DNA of 64,000 bases from Advenella alkanexedens. GTDB lineage: Bacteria; Pseudomonadota; Gammaproteobacteria; Burkholderiales; Burkholderiaceae_B. The notes beneath the pieces were generated by a model, which saw only the letters and a program-made list of their open reading frames with translations, ran no database searches and was not told the DNA's origin. The position numbers and the translations under genes are program-made. The stretch is taken from contig NZ_JAHSPR010000001.1 in NCBI RefSeq assembly GCF_019132845.1, forward strand, positions 372,001-436,000, in the 5' to 3' direction. Of this stretch, positions 30,604 to 42,369 are shown in pieces; positions within the stretch are counted from its first letter, which is position 1; each line of letters begins with the position of its first letter.

Positions 30604-32088
30604 CTAGAATTTCAGTGAGGCGTCAATCACCTGCACACACAATGTCATTAAACCGCCAGGCAAGATGCCCAACAGGATAATAAGCAATACGTTGACAGAC
30701 ATGACACCACTACGGAAAGACAGTTGGTTGCCAATAACCGGTGCATCGGCTGCCGGTTCGTCAAAGTACATGACCTTGACCACGCGCAGGTAGTAGAACG
30801 CACCAATTAACGAGAACAGAATGGCAATAATGGACAGAGACAGGTAACCGGCGGCAATCGCTGCCTGCAGGACAACCAGTTTCGCATAGAAACCAACCAG
30901 CGGGGGAATACCAGCCAATGAGAACATCAGGACAAGAACCCCGAATGCCATCATTGGACTGCGGCGATTAAGACCTTTCAGGTCACTGATTTCCTCGCAC
31001 TCAAAACCCTGACGGCTAAGTAGCAGGATAATGCCAAAGCTGGCCAGCGTGGTCAACACATAGGTAATCATGTAAAACACGGCTGAACCGTAAGCACCAA
31101 TCGCCAGGGTACCGTTGGCATTCACGCCAGACAGCAGCCCAAGCAGCACAAAACCCACGTGCGAAATGGTGGAGTAAGCCAGCATACGCTTGAAGTTGGT
31201 TTGCATGATGGCAGTCAGGTTACCGATAGCCAATGACAATACAGCCAGGATCACCAGCATTTGTTGCCAGCTTTCGGCCAGGCCGTGCAGACCCTCAATC
31301 AGGAAGCGCAACACCATGGCCAGTGCAGCCAGTTTGGGGGCAGCACCAATAGTCAAGGTGATCGCGGTAGGCGCACCCATGTACACGTCAGGGAGCCACA
31401 TGTGGAAAGGCACGGCACCCAGCTTGAACGCCAGGCCGCAAACCACAAACACCGTACCCAGTACCATGGCCATATAGCTGACATTACCGGACTTGATCAC
31501 CTCGGCAACACCTGCCAGGTCGATATGACCGGTGGCACCGTAAACCATGGAAATACCATACAGCATGAAACCGGAGGCCAGTGAACCCAGCACGAAATAT
31601 TTCATGGCTGACTCAACCGCAACCAGTGAATCACGACGAACGGCAACCAGTGCATACAGAGCCAATGACATCAACTCCAGACCCAGATAAATGGTAAGCA
31701 TGCTGGATGCTGAAATCATGACCATCTGACCGACCAGGGCAAACAGGGTCAAGGAATAAAGCTCTCCTCCCTTGACCATGTCACGATCAATCACGTATTG
31801 ACGGCTGTAAATCAGTGTCACCATGACTGCCAGGTATGACGCCACTTTCAGAAGGTGCGCAAGAGGATCGGTAACGTAGTGACCATAGAAAGTTTGGCCA
31901 GCGACACCGGCATTCCACTGGTACAGTGACACCAAAGTGACAATGACCAGTGCGCCTAGCGAGAGAACGTAGGTAAGTGACCTGTTTTTGGAAGGAATGA
32001 ACACATCCACCAGCAGGATCAGCGTTGCCAGGACACTTAATGTAATCTCCGGCAAGGCGAGTGCAAAATTAAATTGATTTTCCATCAT
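30604..32088 (-). CDS. nuoN: NADH-quinone oxidoreductase subunit N
   Basis: This 494-aa, 14-helix antiporter-like subunit forms one of the proton channels of respiratory complex I. Typical segments are [19 protein letters not shown] (helix 5 Glu) and [20 protein letters not shown] (helix 7 Lys). It is the last nuo gene and begins 9 nt after nuoM. The length is normal and no key residue is missing. Confidence 0.96.
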   Translation of the reverse strand: MMENQFNFALALPEITLSVLATLILLVDVFIPSKNRSLTYVLSLGALVIVTLVSLYQWNAGVAGQTFYGHYVTDPLAHLLKVASYLAVMVTLIYSRQYVIDRDMVKGGELYSLTLFALVGQMVMISASSMLTIYLGLELMSLALYALVAVRRDSLVAVESAMKYFVLGSLASGFMLYGISMVYGATGHIDLAGVAEVIKSGNVSYMAMVLGTVFVVCGLAFKLGAVPFHMWLPDVYMGAPTAITLTIGAAPKLAALAMVLRFLIEGLHGLAESWQQMLVILAVLSLAIGNLTAIMQTNFKRMLAYSTISHVGFVLLGLLSGVNANGTLAIGAYGSAVFYMITYVLTTLASFGIILLLSRQGFECEEISDLKGLNRRSPMMAFGVLVLMFSLAGIPPLVGFYAKLVVLQAAIAAGYLSLSIIAILFSLIGAFYYLRVVKVMYFDEPAADAPVIGNQLSFRSGVMSVNVLLIILLGILPGGLMTLCVQVIDASLKF

Positions 32089-32097
32089 TGTCCAGAC

Positions 32098-33588
32098 TTA
32101 CAGTTTAGAAATTGCAACATGCTCCAACAATTGTTGGAGAGAAACGTGCATCACATCGGTGAAGGGTTTCGGATGAATACCCATGTACAGCACAAAAACA
32201 GCCAGCAAGCCCAGAATCAGGAATTCGCGGCAATTGATGTCTTTCAATTCACGGACATGGTCATGTTTGATTTCGCCATAAGCCACACGTTTGACCATCC
32301 AGAGGGAATACGATGCACCCCATAATAAAGCGGTTGCAGTCAGCAAACCAATCCAGAAGTTGAATTCGACGGCACCCAGGATAACCAGGAATTCGCCGAT
32401 AAAACCGCTGGTGGCTGGCAGGCCGGCATTCGCCATGGAAAACAGCACAAAGAAGGTCACGAATTTGGGCATTACATTGACCACGCCACCGTAATCGGAA
32501 ATCTGGCGACTGTGTACGCGGTCATACAGCACCCCGATACACATGAACATGGCACCAGAAACGAAACCGTGGGAAATCATCTGAACCACAGCACCTTCAA
32601 GACCGGTCACGTTGAACATGAAAAAGCCCAGTGTGACAAAACCCATGTGAGCAACCGATGAGTAAGCCACCAGTTTTTTCATGTCATCCTGAACAATCGC
32701 CACCAGACCAATATAGATAACCGCAATCAGGGACAGGGCTATCATGATGCCGGCCAGGCTTTGTGAGGCATCAGGGGCAATCGGCAAGGAAAAGCGCAGG
32801 AAGCCGTAGGCACCCAGCTTCAGCATGATGGCCGCCAGTACGATAGAACCACCGGTAGGTGCTTCAACGTGGGCATCGGGCAACCAGGTATGAACCGGCC
32901 ACATGGGTACCTTCACGGCAAAAGCGGCAAACAAAGCGATAAAGATCAATACCTGTGGTGTATAACCCAGTTTGGCAGCCTGCCAGGCGGCGATATCAAA
33001 GGTACCGGTAACGGTATACAGATAGATAAACGCAACCAAAGTAAGCAGTGAACCCAGCAAGGTATACAGGAAAAACTTGAAGGCGGCATAAACGCGGTTG
33101 GGGCCACCCCAGACACCGATAATGATATACATCGGTATCAGGGTTGCCTCAAAGAACACGTAGAACAGCAAACCGTCAAGCGCCACAAACACGCCCACCA
33201 TAAGACCTGACAAAATCAGGAAGGCAGCCATGTATTGGGCAACACGATTGGTAATGACTTCCCAGCCGGCCAGCACCACAATGATAGTGATGAAAGCGGT
33301 TAACAGCACAAACCAGATGGAAATGCCGTCAACCCCCAAATGGTAGGAAGCGTTGAATGCCGCAATCCAGGAAATATTCTCAACGAACTGCATATTGGCC
33401 GTTGATGAATCGAACCCGAAATAAATGGGCAGGGTAACCAGAAAACTGACGATAGCGCCAACCAGAGCCATCTTGCGAGTATAGTCGGCCCGGTCATCTC
33501 GACCGAAGATCAACACCAGTATACCCGCAATAATTGGCACGAATATCGACAAGGAAAGCCAAGGAATAGTAGTAGTCATTTCGCCCAT
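32098..33588 (-). CDS. nuoM: NADH-quinone oxidoreductase subunit M
   Basis: This 496-aa antiporter-like membrane subunit pumps protons in complex I. The conserved Glu is in FEATLIPMYIIIG and the Lys in FAAFAVKVPMWPVHTWLPDAH. The gene begins 1 nt after the nuoL stop codon and ends 9 nt before nuoN. It has 14 predicted helices and normal length. Confidence 0.97.
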   Translation of the reverse strand: MGEMTTTIPWLSLSIFVPIIAGILVLIFGRDDRADYTRKMALVGAIVSFLVTLPIYFGFDSSTANMQFVENISWIAAFNASYHLGVDGISIWFVLLTAFITIIVVLAGWEVITNRVAQYMAAFLILSGLMVGVFVALDGLLFYVFFEATLIPMYIIIGVWGGPNRVYAAFKFFLYTLLGSLLTLVAFIYLYTVTGTFDIAAWQAAKLGYTPQVLIFIALFAAFAVKVPMWPVHTWLPDAHVEAPTGGSIVLAAIMLKLGAYGFLRFSLPIAPDASQSLAGIMIALSLIAVIYIGLVAIVQDDMKKLVAYSSVAHMGFVTLGFFMFNVTGLEGAVVQMISHGFVSGAMFMCIGVLYDRVHSRQISDYGGVVNVMPKFVTFFVLFSMANAGLPATSGFIGEFLVILGAVEFNFWIGLLTATALLWGASYSLWMVKRVAYGEIKHDHVRELKDINCREFLILGLLAVFVLYMGIHPKPFTDVMHVSLQQLLEHVAISKL

Positions 33589-33589
33589 C

Positions 33590-35599
33590 TTAGTTTACCA
33601 GCACAAAGAAAGTAATTAATGCAATCACGCCAGCAATCATCGCAAACGCGTAGTGATAGATATAGCCGGACTGCAAGTAGCGGCTGACGGCGGCAATCCA
33701 GCCTACCAGCCTTGTACTTCCACCAATAATTGCGCCATCAATAATACCTTTATCACCCACTTTCCAGAAAACGCCACCCAGGCCACGAACGGCACGGGCA
33801 ATCACGTTTTCATTGAACCAGTCAGCATAATATTTGTTTTCCAGAATACGGTTGATACCGGAAAATGCCTGATACACCTTGGCTGGAAGCTTGGGATTAA
33901 CGATATAGCAATACCAGGCAGTCACCAGACCGGCAATCATCAGCCAGAACGGAGCTGTTTGGAAAGCATGCAGGCCATAGGCAAGCCAACCGTGGAAATG
34001 ACTGGCCAATTCCGCCATGGCGGGATGGTCAGGGGAAATCACGATGGCATCACCAAAGAAGCCTTTGAACAGCATTGGATCAATAGCCCAGGCACCGACA
34101 AAGATGGATGGGACCGCCAACAGGATCAGCGGCAAGGTAACCACCCATGGCGATTCGTGTGGAACGCCACCGTGATGACCATGATCATCATGTTTCTTGC
34201 CATGTGCAGGCTTGGTATTGAAACGCTCTTTTCCATGGAAAACCAGGAAATAAAGACGGAATGAATACAGTGAAGTGACAAACACACCGATGAGCGTAGA
34301 CCAGTAAGCAAAATTGGCGCCCCAGACATTGGCCAGACCAGCCGCTTCAATCACGTTCTCTTTAGAGTAGAAACCGGAGAAAAACGGGGTACCGACCAGT
34401 GACAGCGTACCAATCAGGAAAGTAATCCAGGTGATGGGCATGTATTTACGCAGCCCACCCATGTTACGGATATCCTGGTCATGGTGCATGCCGATAATGA
34501 CAGAACCAGCGCCAAGGAATAACAGGGCCTTGAAAAAGGCGTGTGTCATCAAGTGGAAAATAGCCACGGGATAGGCTGACGCACCCAATGCCACGGTCAT
34601 GTAACCCAGCTGTGACAGGGTCGAGTAAGCCACCACACGCTTGATATCGGTTTGGATGATACCCAGGATACCCAGGAACAGCGCACCGATACTGCCGATC
34701 ACGATAATGAATGACAAGGCGGTTGAAGACAGCTCGAACAAGGGAGAAAACCGGGCAACCATAAAGATACCGGCCGTCACCATGGTCGCCGCGTGAATCA
34801 GGGCGGAAATGGGGGTAGGACCTTCCATGGAGTCGGGCAGCCAGGAATGCAAAGGCACCTGGGCGGATTTACCCATTGCACCAATGAACAGGCAGATGCA
34901 GGCAACCGTGAGCAGTTTCCAGTCGGTACCCGGGAAAATCAGGGCATCCAGGGAGTCTGCCTGAGCGAAAATTTCCGAATAACGCATGGAACCGGTATAG
35001 GCAAACAACAGGCCGATACCCAATACAAAACCGAAGTCACCCACACGGTTCATGATGAACGCTTTCATGTTGGCGAAAATGGCGGTGTCACGGGTAAACC
35101 AGAAACCGATCAGCAGGTAAGAAACCAGGCCCACTGCTTCCCAGCCAAAGAACAGCTGCAGCATATTGTTGGACATGACCAGCATCAGCATTGAGAAAGT
35201 AAACAATGAGATGTAGGAAAAGAAGCGCTGGTAACCCGGATCATCAACCATATAGCCAATGGTATAAATATGCACCATAAGCGAAACGGAAGTGACCACC
35301 ACCATCATCAGGGCGGTTAACGGGTCAATCAGGAAGCCGACTTCAAACACCTTGGTGCCAACCAGGGTCCAGGTATAAATGGCCTGGTCATAATAAGCAC
35401 CGTTAACGGCTACTTCATACAAGGTATAAAGCGAGCCAAGGAAAGAAATGGCAACAAGCAGGATCGTCAGGCTGTGCGCACCCTTGCGACTGACCGAACG
35501 TCCGAAAAATCCTGTGCCAAAAAGACCGGTAATCACGGCACCTGCGAGCGGCGCCAGCGCGATCAGCAATAAAAAGGCACTAGAGAATGTTGGTGTCAT
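33590..35599 (-). CDS. nuoL: NADH-quinone oxidoreductase subunit L
   Basis: This 669-aa, largest antiporter-like subunit has the long lateral helix at its C-terminus. The motifs GWEAVGLVSYLLIGFW and GKSAQVPLHSWLPDSMEGP carry the conserved Glu and Lys. A His-rich cytoplasmic stretch (HGKKHDDHGHHGG near residue 470) is a local feature. It begins 13 nt after nuoK and is nearly contiguous with nuoM. Confidence 0.97.
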   Translation of the reverse strand: MTPTFSSAFLLLIALAPLAGAVITGLFGTGFFGRSVSRKGAHSLTILLVAISFLGSLYTLYEVAVNGAYYDQAIYTWTLVGTKVFEVGFLIDPLTALMMVVVTSVSLMVHIYTIGYMVDDPGYQRFFSYISLFTFSMLMLVMSNNMLQLFFGWEAVGLVSYLLIGFWFTRDTAIFANMKAFIMNRVGDFGFVLGIGLLFAYTGSMRYSEIFAQADSLDALIFPGTDWKLLTVACICLFIGAMGKSAQVPLHSWLPDSMEGPTPISALIHAATMVTAGIFMVARFSPLFELSSTALSFIIVIGSIGALFLGILGIIQTDIKRVVAYSTLSQLGYMTVALGASAYPVAIFHLMTHAFFKALLFLGAGSVIIGMHHDQDIRNMGGLRKYMPITWITFLIGTLSLVGTPFFSGFYSKENVIEAAGLANVWGANFAYWSTLIGVFVTSLYSFRLYFLVFHGKERFNTKPAHGKKHDDHGHHGGVPHESPWVVTLPLILLAVPSIFVGAWAIDPMLFKGFFGDAIVISPDHPAMAELASHFHGWLAYGLHAFQTAPFWLMIAGLVTAWYCYIVNPKLPAKVYQAFSGINRILENKYYADWFNENVIARAVRGLGGVFWKVGDKGIIDGAIIGGSTRLVGWIAAVSRYLQSGYIYHYAFAMIAGVIALITFFVLVN

Positions 35600-35612
35600 G
35601 CTGTAATTCCCC

Positions 35613-35939
35613 TTACCCTTTCAAACGACCGACGTCGTCAACATTAATGGAATTGATTCTGCGGAACAACAGGACCAGGATAGCCAGGCCGATTGCGGCC
35701 TCGGCGGCGGCAACGGTCAGGATAAAGAACACGAAGATCTGTCCTGACGTTTCGGGCAAGCCATTGGCACCCGGATTCCACATGGAAAATGCCACGAAAT
35801 TGATATTCACCGACAACAGCATAAGCTCGATGGACATCAAAAGACTAATAAGATTACGGCGATTCAGAAAAACACCAAATACGCCCAGGGCAAACATGAT
35901 TGCCCCCAAAATCAGATAATGTGCCAAAGTTAGCGTCAT
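35613..35939 (-). CDS. nuoK: NADH-quinone oxidoreductase subunit K
   Basis: This 108-aa, three-helix subunit of complex I has the conserved proton-path Glu residues in [19 protein letters not shown] and in [14 protein letters not shown]. Its start overlaps the nuoJ stop codon by 4 nt. The length is slightly above the usual 101 aa, because of an extended N-terminus (MTLTLAHYL). Confidence 0.96.
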   Translation of the reverse strand: MTLTLAHYLILGAIMFALGVFGVFLNRRNLISLLMSIELMLLSVNINFVAFSMWNPGANGLPETSGQIFVFFILTVAAAEAAIGLAILVLLFRRINSINVDDVGRLKG

Positions 35940-36562
35940 TCTGAATCCCCTTCTTTTACTGGCGCAGCTTCTTCTTTTTCAGATTTCATGCTGACAAGTC
36001 TTACGCGGTCTGCGGCATTGACATGCAGCTGATCACTGGCAACAACGTATTTTCTATTGCGACGTTCACGCAGGGTAAGTGCAATGGCTGAAATCATGCC
36101 AACCAACAGCACCAGTCCACCCACCTGAATCGGGAATGAATACTCGCTGTACATCGCCACACCCAGCTCAAGCGTGTTGTTATAGGAATCGGGCAAGGCA
36201 ACCGGATCACCCGAACCGTAGTACACCGTACCCAGCACAAAGGCAATTTCCAGAACCATAATGCCACCGACCACCAGACCCAAAGGCAGGTAAGTACGGA
36301 AACCGGCACGCAAGGCCTCGGGCACCACGTCAATCATCATGACCACAAACAGGAACATGACCATCACGGCACCCACGTAAATCACAATCAGCACCAGGCC
36401 CAGGAATTCTGCGCCGATCAGAATCCACAGCAAAGCTGCTGTCACAAAAGACAGAATCAGATGCAAAACAGCCGTAACGGGACTGCGCGAAGTAATCACC
36501 CGCGCACCGGCCACCACCAGGATCGCGGCCAATATATAGAACAAAACAGTAGTAAAAGTCAT
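35936..36562 (-). CDS. nuoJ: NADH-quinone oxidoreductase subunit J
   Basis: This 208-aa membrane subunit of complex I has five helices followed by a charged C-terminal tail rich in Lys and Glu. The conserved Tyr/Gly helix-3 segment [21 protein letters not shown] is present. It overlaps nuoK by 4 nt and starts 18 nt after nuoI. Confidence 0.96.
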   Translation of the reverse strand: MTFTTVLFYILAAILVVAGARVITSRSPVTAVLHLILSFVTAALLWILIGAEFLGLVLIVIYVGAVMVMFLFVVMMIDVVPEALRAGFRTYLPLGLVVGGIMVLEIAFVLGTVYYGSGDPVALPDSYNNTLELGVAMYSEYSFPIQVGGLVLLVGMISAIALTLRERRNRKYVVASDQLHVNAADRVRLVSMKSEKEEAAPVKEGDSE

Positions 36563-36580
36563 AGTTTGCTCACCTGCCGA

Positions 36581-37069
36581 TTATCTGTAGGGCGCATCGG
36601 TTGCACGACGTGCAGCGATCTCGGATTCATATTTATCACCTACTGCAAGCAACATATCTTTGGTGAAATACAGATCGCCCCGTTTCTCACCGTGGTATTC
36701 GTGGATATGGGTTTCCACGATGGAATCCACCGGACAGCTTTCTTCACAAAAACCGCAGAAGATACATTTGGTTAAGTCAATATCGTAGCGCGTGGTGCGA
36801 CGTGTTCCATCGTCACGCTCTTCGGATTCGATAGTAATGGCCATCGCAGGACACACGGCCTCGCACAGTTTACAGGCAATACAGCGCTCTTCACCGTTGG
36901 GATAACGGCGCAACGCATGCAAACCCCGAAAACGTGGAGACATGGGCGTTTTCTCGTGAGGATAACGCAGTGTAATCTTGCGCTTGAAGAAATACCTGCC
37001 GGTCAGGGCCATTCCCTTTAACATCTCGGTCAGCATGAAACTGCCGAAGAAATCTTTAATAGCACTCAT
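36581..37069 (-). CDS. nuoI: NADH-quinone oxidoreductase subunit I
   Basis: This 162-aa iron-sulfur subunit of the peripheral arm carries clusters N6a and N6b. Two ferredoxin motifs are present: [12 protein letters not shown] and [12 protein letters not shown]. It passes electrons to NuoB. It lies between nuoH and nuoJ in the standard order. Confidence 0.97.
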   Translation of the reverse strand: MSAIKDFFGSFMLTEMLKGMALTGRYFFKRKITLRYPHEKTPMSPRFRGLHALRRYPNGEERCIACKLCEAVCPAMAITIESEERDDGTRRTTRYDIDLTKCIFCGFCEESCPVDSIVETHIHEYHGEKRGDLYFTKDMLLAVGDKYESEIAARRATDAPYR

Positions 37070-37083
37070 AATTTTCTTCTAGC

Positions 37084-38178
37084 CTATTTCCAAATATTGA
37101 ACGGTGTCTGCATCCAGATGGCAACAATCAGGAACCATACACCCGTTAATGGAAGGAAGATCTTCCAGCCCAGACGCATGATCTGGTCATAACGATAGCG
37201 GGGAAACGAAGCCCGGAACCAAATAAAGAAAGACACGACAAAGAATGTTTTAAGACCCAGCCACAACCAGCCTGGCACCCAGGTAAACGGAGCGAAATCC
37301 AGCGGAGATGACCAGCCGCCCAGGAACATGATGGAAGCCATGGCTGACAACAGAATCATGTTGGCATACTCAGCCAGGAAGAACATGGCAAAACCCATAC
37401 CAGAGTATTCCACCATGTGACCGGCCACAATTTCAGACTCACCCTCGACCACGTCAAAGGGATGACGGCAGGTTTCGGCAACCGTTGAAATCACATACAC
37501 CACAAACAGGGGCAACAGGGGCAACCAGTTCCATGACAGGAAAGTCAGGCCACGATCGGCAAACCAGCCACTTAATTGACCCTGCACGATACCATTCATG
37601 TTTAAAGTACCTGATACCAGCAGCACGGTAACCAGCACGACACCCATACCCAGTTCATAGGAAATCATTTGTGCCGAAGCACGCATGGCACCCAAAAACG
37701 GATATTTGGAGTTGGATGACCAGCCCGCGATAATAACGCCATAAACACCCAGTGAGGTAATGGCCATGACATACAGCAAGCCGGCATTGATGTTGGCCAG
37801 TACGGTTTCAGGGCCAAAAGGAATAACGGCCCATGCTGCCAGTGCCGGCAGCAAAGTCATGACAGGTGCCAGAATATAAAGCACCTTGTTGGATTTTTCA
37901 GGAACAATGACTTCTTTGGTAAGAAGCTTGAACACGTCCGCAAAAGGCTGCAACAATCCGCCGGGACCCACGCGGTTGGGACCACGACGAACGTGCATGT
38001 AACCAATCATGCGGCGTTCCCACAAAGTCAGGAAAGCCACACAGATAATGATTGGCAGGGCAATAATCAGGATTTTGATGATTGACCACAACACCAGCCA
38101 CGGTGTTGCACCGATCAGACCGGCGCCCCAGGCATCAAATGCGGCAACGCCATCAGTGAACCAAGACCAGATATCCAT
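37084..38178 (-). CDS. nuoH: NADH-quinone oxidoreductase subunit H
   Basis: This 364-aa membrane subunit helps form the quinone site at the junction of the arms. Conserved loops include [21 protein letters not shown] and [17 protein letters not shown]. Its start codon shares one base with the end of nuoG, so the two are translationally coupled. Confidence 0.97.
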   Translation of the reverse strand: MDIWSWFTDGVAAFDAWGAGLIGATPWLVLWSIIKILIIALPIIICVAFLTLWERRMIGYMHVRRGPNRVGPGGLLQPFADVFKLLTKEVIVPEKSNKVLYILAPVMTLLPALAAWAVIPFGPETVLANINAGLLYVMAITSLGVYGVIIAGWSSNSKYPFLGAMRASAQMISYELGMGVVLVTVLLVSGTLNMNGIVQGQLSGWFADRGLTFLSWNWLPLLPLFVVYVISTVAETCRHPFDVVEGESEIVAGHMVEYSGMGFAMFFLAEYANMILLSAMASIMFLGGWSSPLDFAPFTWVPGWLWLGLKTFFVVSFFIWFRASFPRYRYDQIMRLGWKIFLPLTGVWFLIVAIWMQTPFNIWK

Positions 38179-40487
38179 TAGACGCGCTCCACAGTAAGTT
38201 GAGCAAAGGCACTACCCAATGCTGCTGTTTGTTCGAATGCGTGGGAAATACGCACAGTATTATTGACCAGCGTGTCGTCTTGCTGAACTTCAAGCGTCAC
38301 TTCGCCACTGGCAGATTTCACTTTTACCTGATTGCCTGCCACCAGTGCCAAAGAGCCCATGGTTTGCGCATTCATGCGGGCCTTGGGAGCGGCACTTGCC
38401 GGAGACTGCTGCAAGGATTCGGCACGACGAACAATCGCATCGGTACGATAGATAGGCACATCAGCCACACGCTCAAGACCGACCGGCGCCACGGCAGACG
38501 CCTTGGGCGCTGCAATGACCTTGTTATCCAGGCGTGCTGTATAGCCATTTTGCAGTACTGCATCACGGATGGTTTCGGAGGTTTCGTCTTCGAAGTCGGA
38601 CAACTTGAGAAGATTACCCAATACACGCAGCACTTTCCAGCCTGGGCGGCTTTGGCCTTTTCCGGCAACTACGCCCTTGAAGCTTTGCGCCCGGCCTTCA
38701 GCATTGACAAACGTACCGGAAGTTTCGGTGAACGGTGCCACCGGCAACATGATACGTGCCCAATCCTGGGCGGCCGATTTGTAAGGTGTTAATGCAATGG
38801 AGAAAGCATTGGCCAGCATTTCCTGGGCCTTGGGACCATTGTCACAGTCAAGCTTGGGTTCGGCATGCAACACAATAAATGCCTTCAGCTGGTTTTGCAG
38901 CATCTTGGGCAGATTCATACCGTTTTCTTTGGCGACGGCACCTGCCAGATAACCACCCACCGTATTGGCACCGGCAGTTAAAAAGCCCAGTTTTGCGTTA
39001 ATACCGTTGGCAACCACTTGTGCATGAGCGGCAATATTGGAAGCGTCGGGTGCTGAAACCGCCGTATTACCCAGCAGTACCGCACTATTGCTGCCACTTG
39101 CCAGAATCGCGGCAATTTTCTGGACAGGATCATTTTCATCGGCCCGTGTACCCTCTTTTTGGGCGGCCAATGCATTACCCAGTTTTACCAGGGTAGCAGC
39201 AAGCTGACTGGGCGCCACGGTAAGACGGGCGGCCAGCGGGAACAGCGGATTATCGCCAAAGCTGTCGATAAACACGATCTGTGCACCCTTCTTGGCAGCC
39301 TGACGCAGACGCTGTGCAAACAAAGGATGATCTTTGCGCAGGGATGATCCCACCACCAGCACCCGATCAAGATTGTTGAGTTCGGCAATGGGCATGCCCA
39401 ACCATGGCACACCGTTTAATGAGGTTTCAAAACTGGCGTCATTCTGGCGCAGGCGAAAATCAATGTGTTCGGAACCCAGACCACGCACCAGACGTCCCAG
39501 CAAAGCCAGTTCCTCAACGGTTGCATACTCGGTTGCCAAAGCACCAATCTGACCAATACCCTGGGTTTCGTTGATACGGCCCAGTGCTTGTGCAGCCGCT
39601 GTTAACGCGTCATTCCAGGAAGCTTCACGCCATACGTTATCATCACCCTTGATCATGGGGGTTTGCAGACGGTCTTCGCTGCCCAGGCCTTCATAAGACC
39701 AGCGGTCTTTGTCGGTAATCCAGCATTCGTTGACGTCTTCATTTTCGAAAGGAACCACGCGCTTGACGTTGTCACCCTTGACCTGAACCACCAGGTTGCT
39801 GCCCACGCTATCGTGTGGACTGACAGAACGGCGACGGGCCAGTTCCCAGGTACGGGCCGTATAACGGAAAGGCCTGGAGGTAAGTGCACCGACCGGACAA
39901 ACGTCAATCATGTTGCCGGACAGCTCGGACTCAATGGATTTGCCTACAAAGGTGGTGATTTCAGAATGCTCACCACGGCCAACCATGCCGAGCTCCATAA
40001 TGCCGCCCACTTCCTGGCCGAAACGGACACAACGCGTGCAATGAATGCAGCGGCTCATTTCCTCGGCGGAAATCAGGGGACCGACGTCTTTATGAAAAAC
40101 CACACGTTTTTCTTCCTGATAGCGGGATTCGGACTGGCCATAACCCACGGACAAGTCCTGCAGCTGGCACTCTCCGCCCTGATCGCAGATGGGGCAATCA
40201 AGGGGGTGGTTGATCAGCAGGAATTCCATGACCGCCTTTTGTGCGGCAATCGCCTTGGCCGAACAGGTATGGACAACCATGCCCTGGGTAACCGGTGTGG
40301 CACATGCCGGCAACGCTTTGGGTGCTTTTTCCACTTCAACCAGGCACATGCGGCAGCTGGCTGCAATTGACAGTTTTTTGTGATAACAGAAATGCGGCAC
40401 GTAGACCCCCAGTTCCTGGGCCGCATGCATAACCATGCTGCCTTCAGGTACTGATACGGGTTTGCCGTCTATGGTAAGTTCAACCAT
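38178..40487 (-). CDS. nuoG: NADH-quinone oxidoreductase subunit G
   Basis: This 769-aa iron-sulfur subunit has an N-terminal 2Fe-2S site ([17 protein letters not shown]...C), a His-Cys 4Fe-4S site ([14 protein letters not shown]) and a further 4Fe-4S site (CIHCTRC...CPVGAL). A molybdopterin-oxidoreductase-like C-terminal region follows. The final 250 residues are Ala- and Lys-rich and diverged, as is usual. It accepts electrons from NuoE/F. It starts 9 nt after nuoF and touches nuoH. Confidence 0.96.
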   Translation of the reverse strand: MVELTIDGKPVSVPEGSMVMHAAQELGVYVPHFCYHKKLSIAASCRMCLVEVEKAPKALPACATPVTQGMVVHTCSAKAIAAQKAVMEFLLINHPLDCPICDQGGECQLQDLSVGYGQSESRYQEEKRVVFHKDVGPLISAEEMSRCIHCTRCVRFGQEVGGIMELGMVGRGEHSEITTFVGKSIESELSGNMIDVCPVGALTSRPFRYTARTWELARRRSVSPHDSVGSNLVVQVKGDNVKRVVPFENEDVNECWITDKDRWSYEGLGSEDRLQTPMIKGDDNVWREASWNDALTAAAQALGRINETQGIGQIGALATEYATVEELALLGRLVRGLGSEHIDFRLRQNDASFETSLNGVPWLGMPIAELNNLDRVLVVGSSLRKDHPLFAQRLRQAAKKGAQIVFIDSFGDNPLFPLAARLTVAPSQLAATLVKLGNALAAQKEGTRADENDPVQKIAAILASGSNSAVLLGNTAVSAPDASNIAAHAQVVANGINAKLGFLTAGANTVGGYLAGAVAKENGMNLPKMLQNQLKAFIVLHAEPKLDCDNGPKAQEMLANAFSIALTPYKSAAQDWARIMLPVAPFTETSGTFVNAEGRAQSFKGVVAGKGQSRPGWKVLRVLGNLLKLSDFEDETSETIRDAVLQNGYTARLDNKVIAAPKASAVAPVGLERVADVPIYRTDAIVRRAESLQQSPASAAPKARMNAQTMGSLALVAGNQVKVKSASGEVTLEVQQDDTLVNNTVRISHAFEQTAALGSAFAQLTVERV

Positions 40488-40496
40488 TGCTTTGAC

Positions 40497-41855
40497 CTAC
40501 AGATAGTGAGGAACCACACATTGCTTATGCTCGATGTGGTGCGCGAACTCATCGCGATAATGCTTTAAGAAACCGCGTACGGGCATTGCTGCCGCGTCGC
40601 CCAATGCACAAATTGTGCGTCCCATGATATTGCCGGCAACCGTATCAAGCATATCCAAATCTTCAGGACGACCCTGACCGTGTTCAATACGGTTGACAAT
40701 ACGATACAGCCAGCCGGTACCCTCACGGCATGGTGTGCACTGGCCACAGCTTTCTTCATAGTAGAAGTAAGACAGGCGCAGCAATGATTTGACCATGCAA
40801 CGGGATTCATCCATGACGGTAACCGCACCCGAACCCAGCATTGAGCCGGCCTTGGCAATGGAGTCATAATCCATGGTGCAATCCATCATGATGTCGGCAG
40901 GCAGTACGGGAGCACTGGAACCGCCCGGAATAACCGCTTTCAGCTTGCGTCCGTTGCGCATGCCACCCGCCAGTTCAAGCAGGGTCGCAAACGGGGTACC
41001 CAAGGGAATTTCGTAAGTGCCGGGACGCTCTACGTCGCCAGTGATGGAAAACAGTTTGGTACCACCATTATTGGGCTTGCCCACTTCAAGGTATTGCTGC
41101 CCACCGTTACGGATAATCCAGGGCACGGCGGCAAACGTTTCAGTATTGTTAATGGTGGTGGGCTTGCCATACAGACCAAAGCTGGCGGGAAATGGCGGTT
41201 TAAAGCGCGGCTGCCCTTTCTTGCCTTCCAGGGATTCCAGCAAGGCGGTTTCTTCACCGCAGATATAGGCACCATAGCCATGATGGGCATGCAATTGGAA
41301 GCTGAAGCTGGAACCCAGGATGTTATCACCCAGGAAACCGGCCTTGCGGGCCTCTTCAAGCGCCTCTTCAAAGCGTTTGTAAATTTCAAAAATCTCGCCG
41401 TGGATGTAATTGTATCCAACGGAAATACCCATGGCATAAGCACCAATGGCCATGCCTTCAATCACCGCATGCGGATTGAAACGCAGAATGTCACGATCTT
41501 TAAAGGTGCCCGGCTCGCCTTCGTCCGAGTTGCAGACCAGATATTTCTGGCCCGGGAACGTACGGGGCATGAAGCTCCATTTCAGACCGGTCGGAAAGCC
41601 TGCACCACCACGACCACGCAAGCCGGATGCCTTGATCTCGGCAATCACGTCTTCCTGGGACATACCGGTCGTGAGGATTTTGCGCAAGGCTTCATAACCG
41701 CCCCGTTTCACATAATCTTCAAGATGCCAGTTCTCACCATTGATACCATCAAGGATTTGCGGTTTGATATGACGTCCGTGCAGAGCCATGCTGTTTGACA
41801 GGTCATTGCCCGGATTGGCAATCAAACCGTGGGAGTATTTATCCAGAAAACTCAT
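40497..41855 (-). CDS. nuoF: NADH-quinone oxidoreductase subunit F
   Basis: This 452-aa flavoprotein binds NADH, FMN and cluster N3. The nucleotide motif [14 protein letters not shown] and the cluster motif [14 protein letters not shown] are both present. It overlaps nuoE by 4 nt. Length and motifs are normal. Confidence 0.97.
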   Translation of the reverse strand: MSFLDKYSHGLIANPGNDLSNSMALHGRHIKPQILDGINGENWHLEDYVKRGGYEALRKILTTGMSQEDVIAEIKASGLRGRGGAGFPTGLKWSFMPRTFPGQKYLVCNSDEGEPGTFKDRDILRFNPHAVIEGMAIGAYAMGISVGYNYIHGEIFEIYKRFEEALEEARKAGFLGDNILGSSFSFQLHAHHGYGAYICGEETALLESLEGKKGQPRFKPPFPASFGLYGKPTTINNTETFAAVPWIIRNGGQQYLEVGKPNNGGTKLFSITGDVERPGTYEIPLGTPFATLLELAGGMRNGRKLKAVIPGGSSAPVLPADIMMDCTMDYDSIAKAGSMLGSGAVTVMDESRCMVKSLLRLSYFYYEESCGQCTPCREGTGWLYRIVNRIEHGQGRPEDLDMLDTVAGNIMGRTICALGDAAAMPVRGFLKHYRDEFAHHIEHKQCVVPHYL

Positions 41856-42343
41856 GCCTTTGCCTCCTTGATCAGATCGGCCAGCATTTCATCAATTTTT
41901 TCCTGTGACATGCGCACACACATATGGTGGTTATTGACCAGCAGAACGGGTGAATCACCGCAGGCGCCCATACATTCACCCTCTTTCAGGGTAATGGCGC
42001 CATCGGGGGTGGTTTCATTAAAACCGATGCCCAGCTTTTCCTTGATGTATTCAGCGGTTTTAACGCCATCACGCAGGGCACAGGGCAAATTGGTACATAC
42101 CGTTACCTTGAATTTGCCAACGGGTTTCATCTCGAACATATTGTAAAAGGTGGCAACCTCTTGGACTGCAATGGGTTCCACCCCGATATAGCGGGCTACT
42201 TCGGCGACCAGATCGCTAGACAGCCAACCATGCTCTTCCTGCGCAATGCGAAGGGAGGACATGATGGCAGACGAACGCTGATCGGCGGGATACTTTGCCA
42301 GCTCTTTATCAATCTTTGTATAAGCCTGTTCAGAAAGCAACAT
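41852..42343 (-). CDS. nuoE: NADH-quinone oxidoreductase subunit E
   Basis: This 163-aa thioredoxin-fold subunit holds the [2Fe-2S] cluster N1a. Its ligands are in [11 protein letters not shown] and [11 protein letters not shown]. It overlaps nuoF by 4 nt and starts 26 nt after nuoD. Confidence 0.96.
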   Translation of the reverse strand: MLLSEQAYTKIDKELAKYPADQRSSAIMSSLRIAQEEHGWLSSDLVAEVARYIGVEPIAVQEVATFYNMFEMKPVGKFKVTVCTNLPCALRDGVKTAEYIKEKLGIGFNETTPDGAITLKEGECMGACGDSPVLLVNNHHMCVRMSQEKIDEMLADLIKEAKA

Positions 42344-42369
42344 TTTTACTATCCAGTTATTCGCCAGTA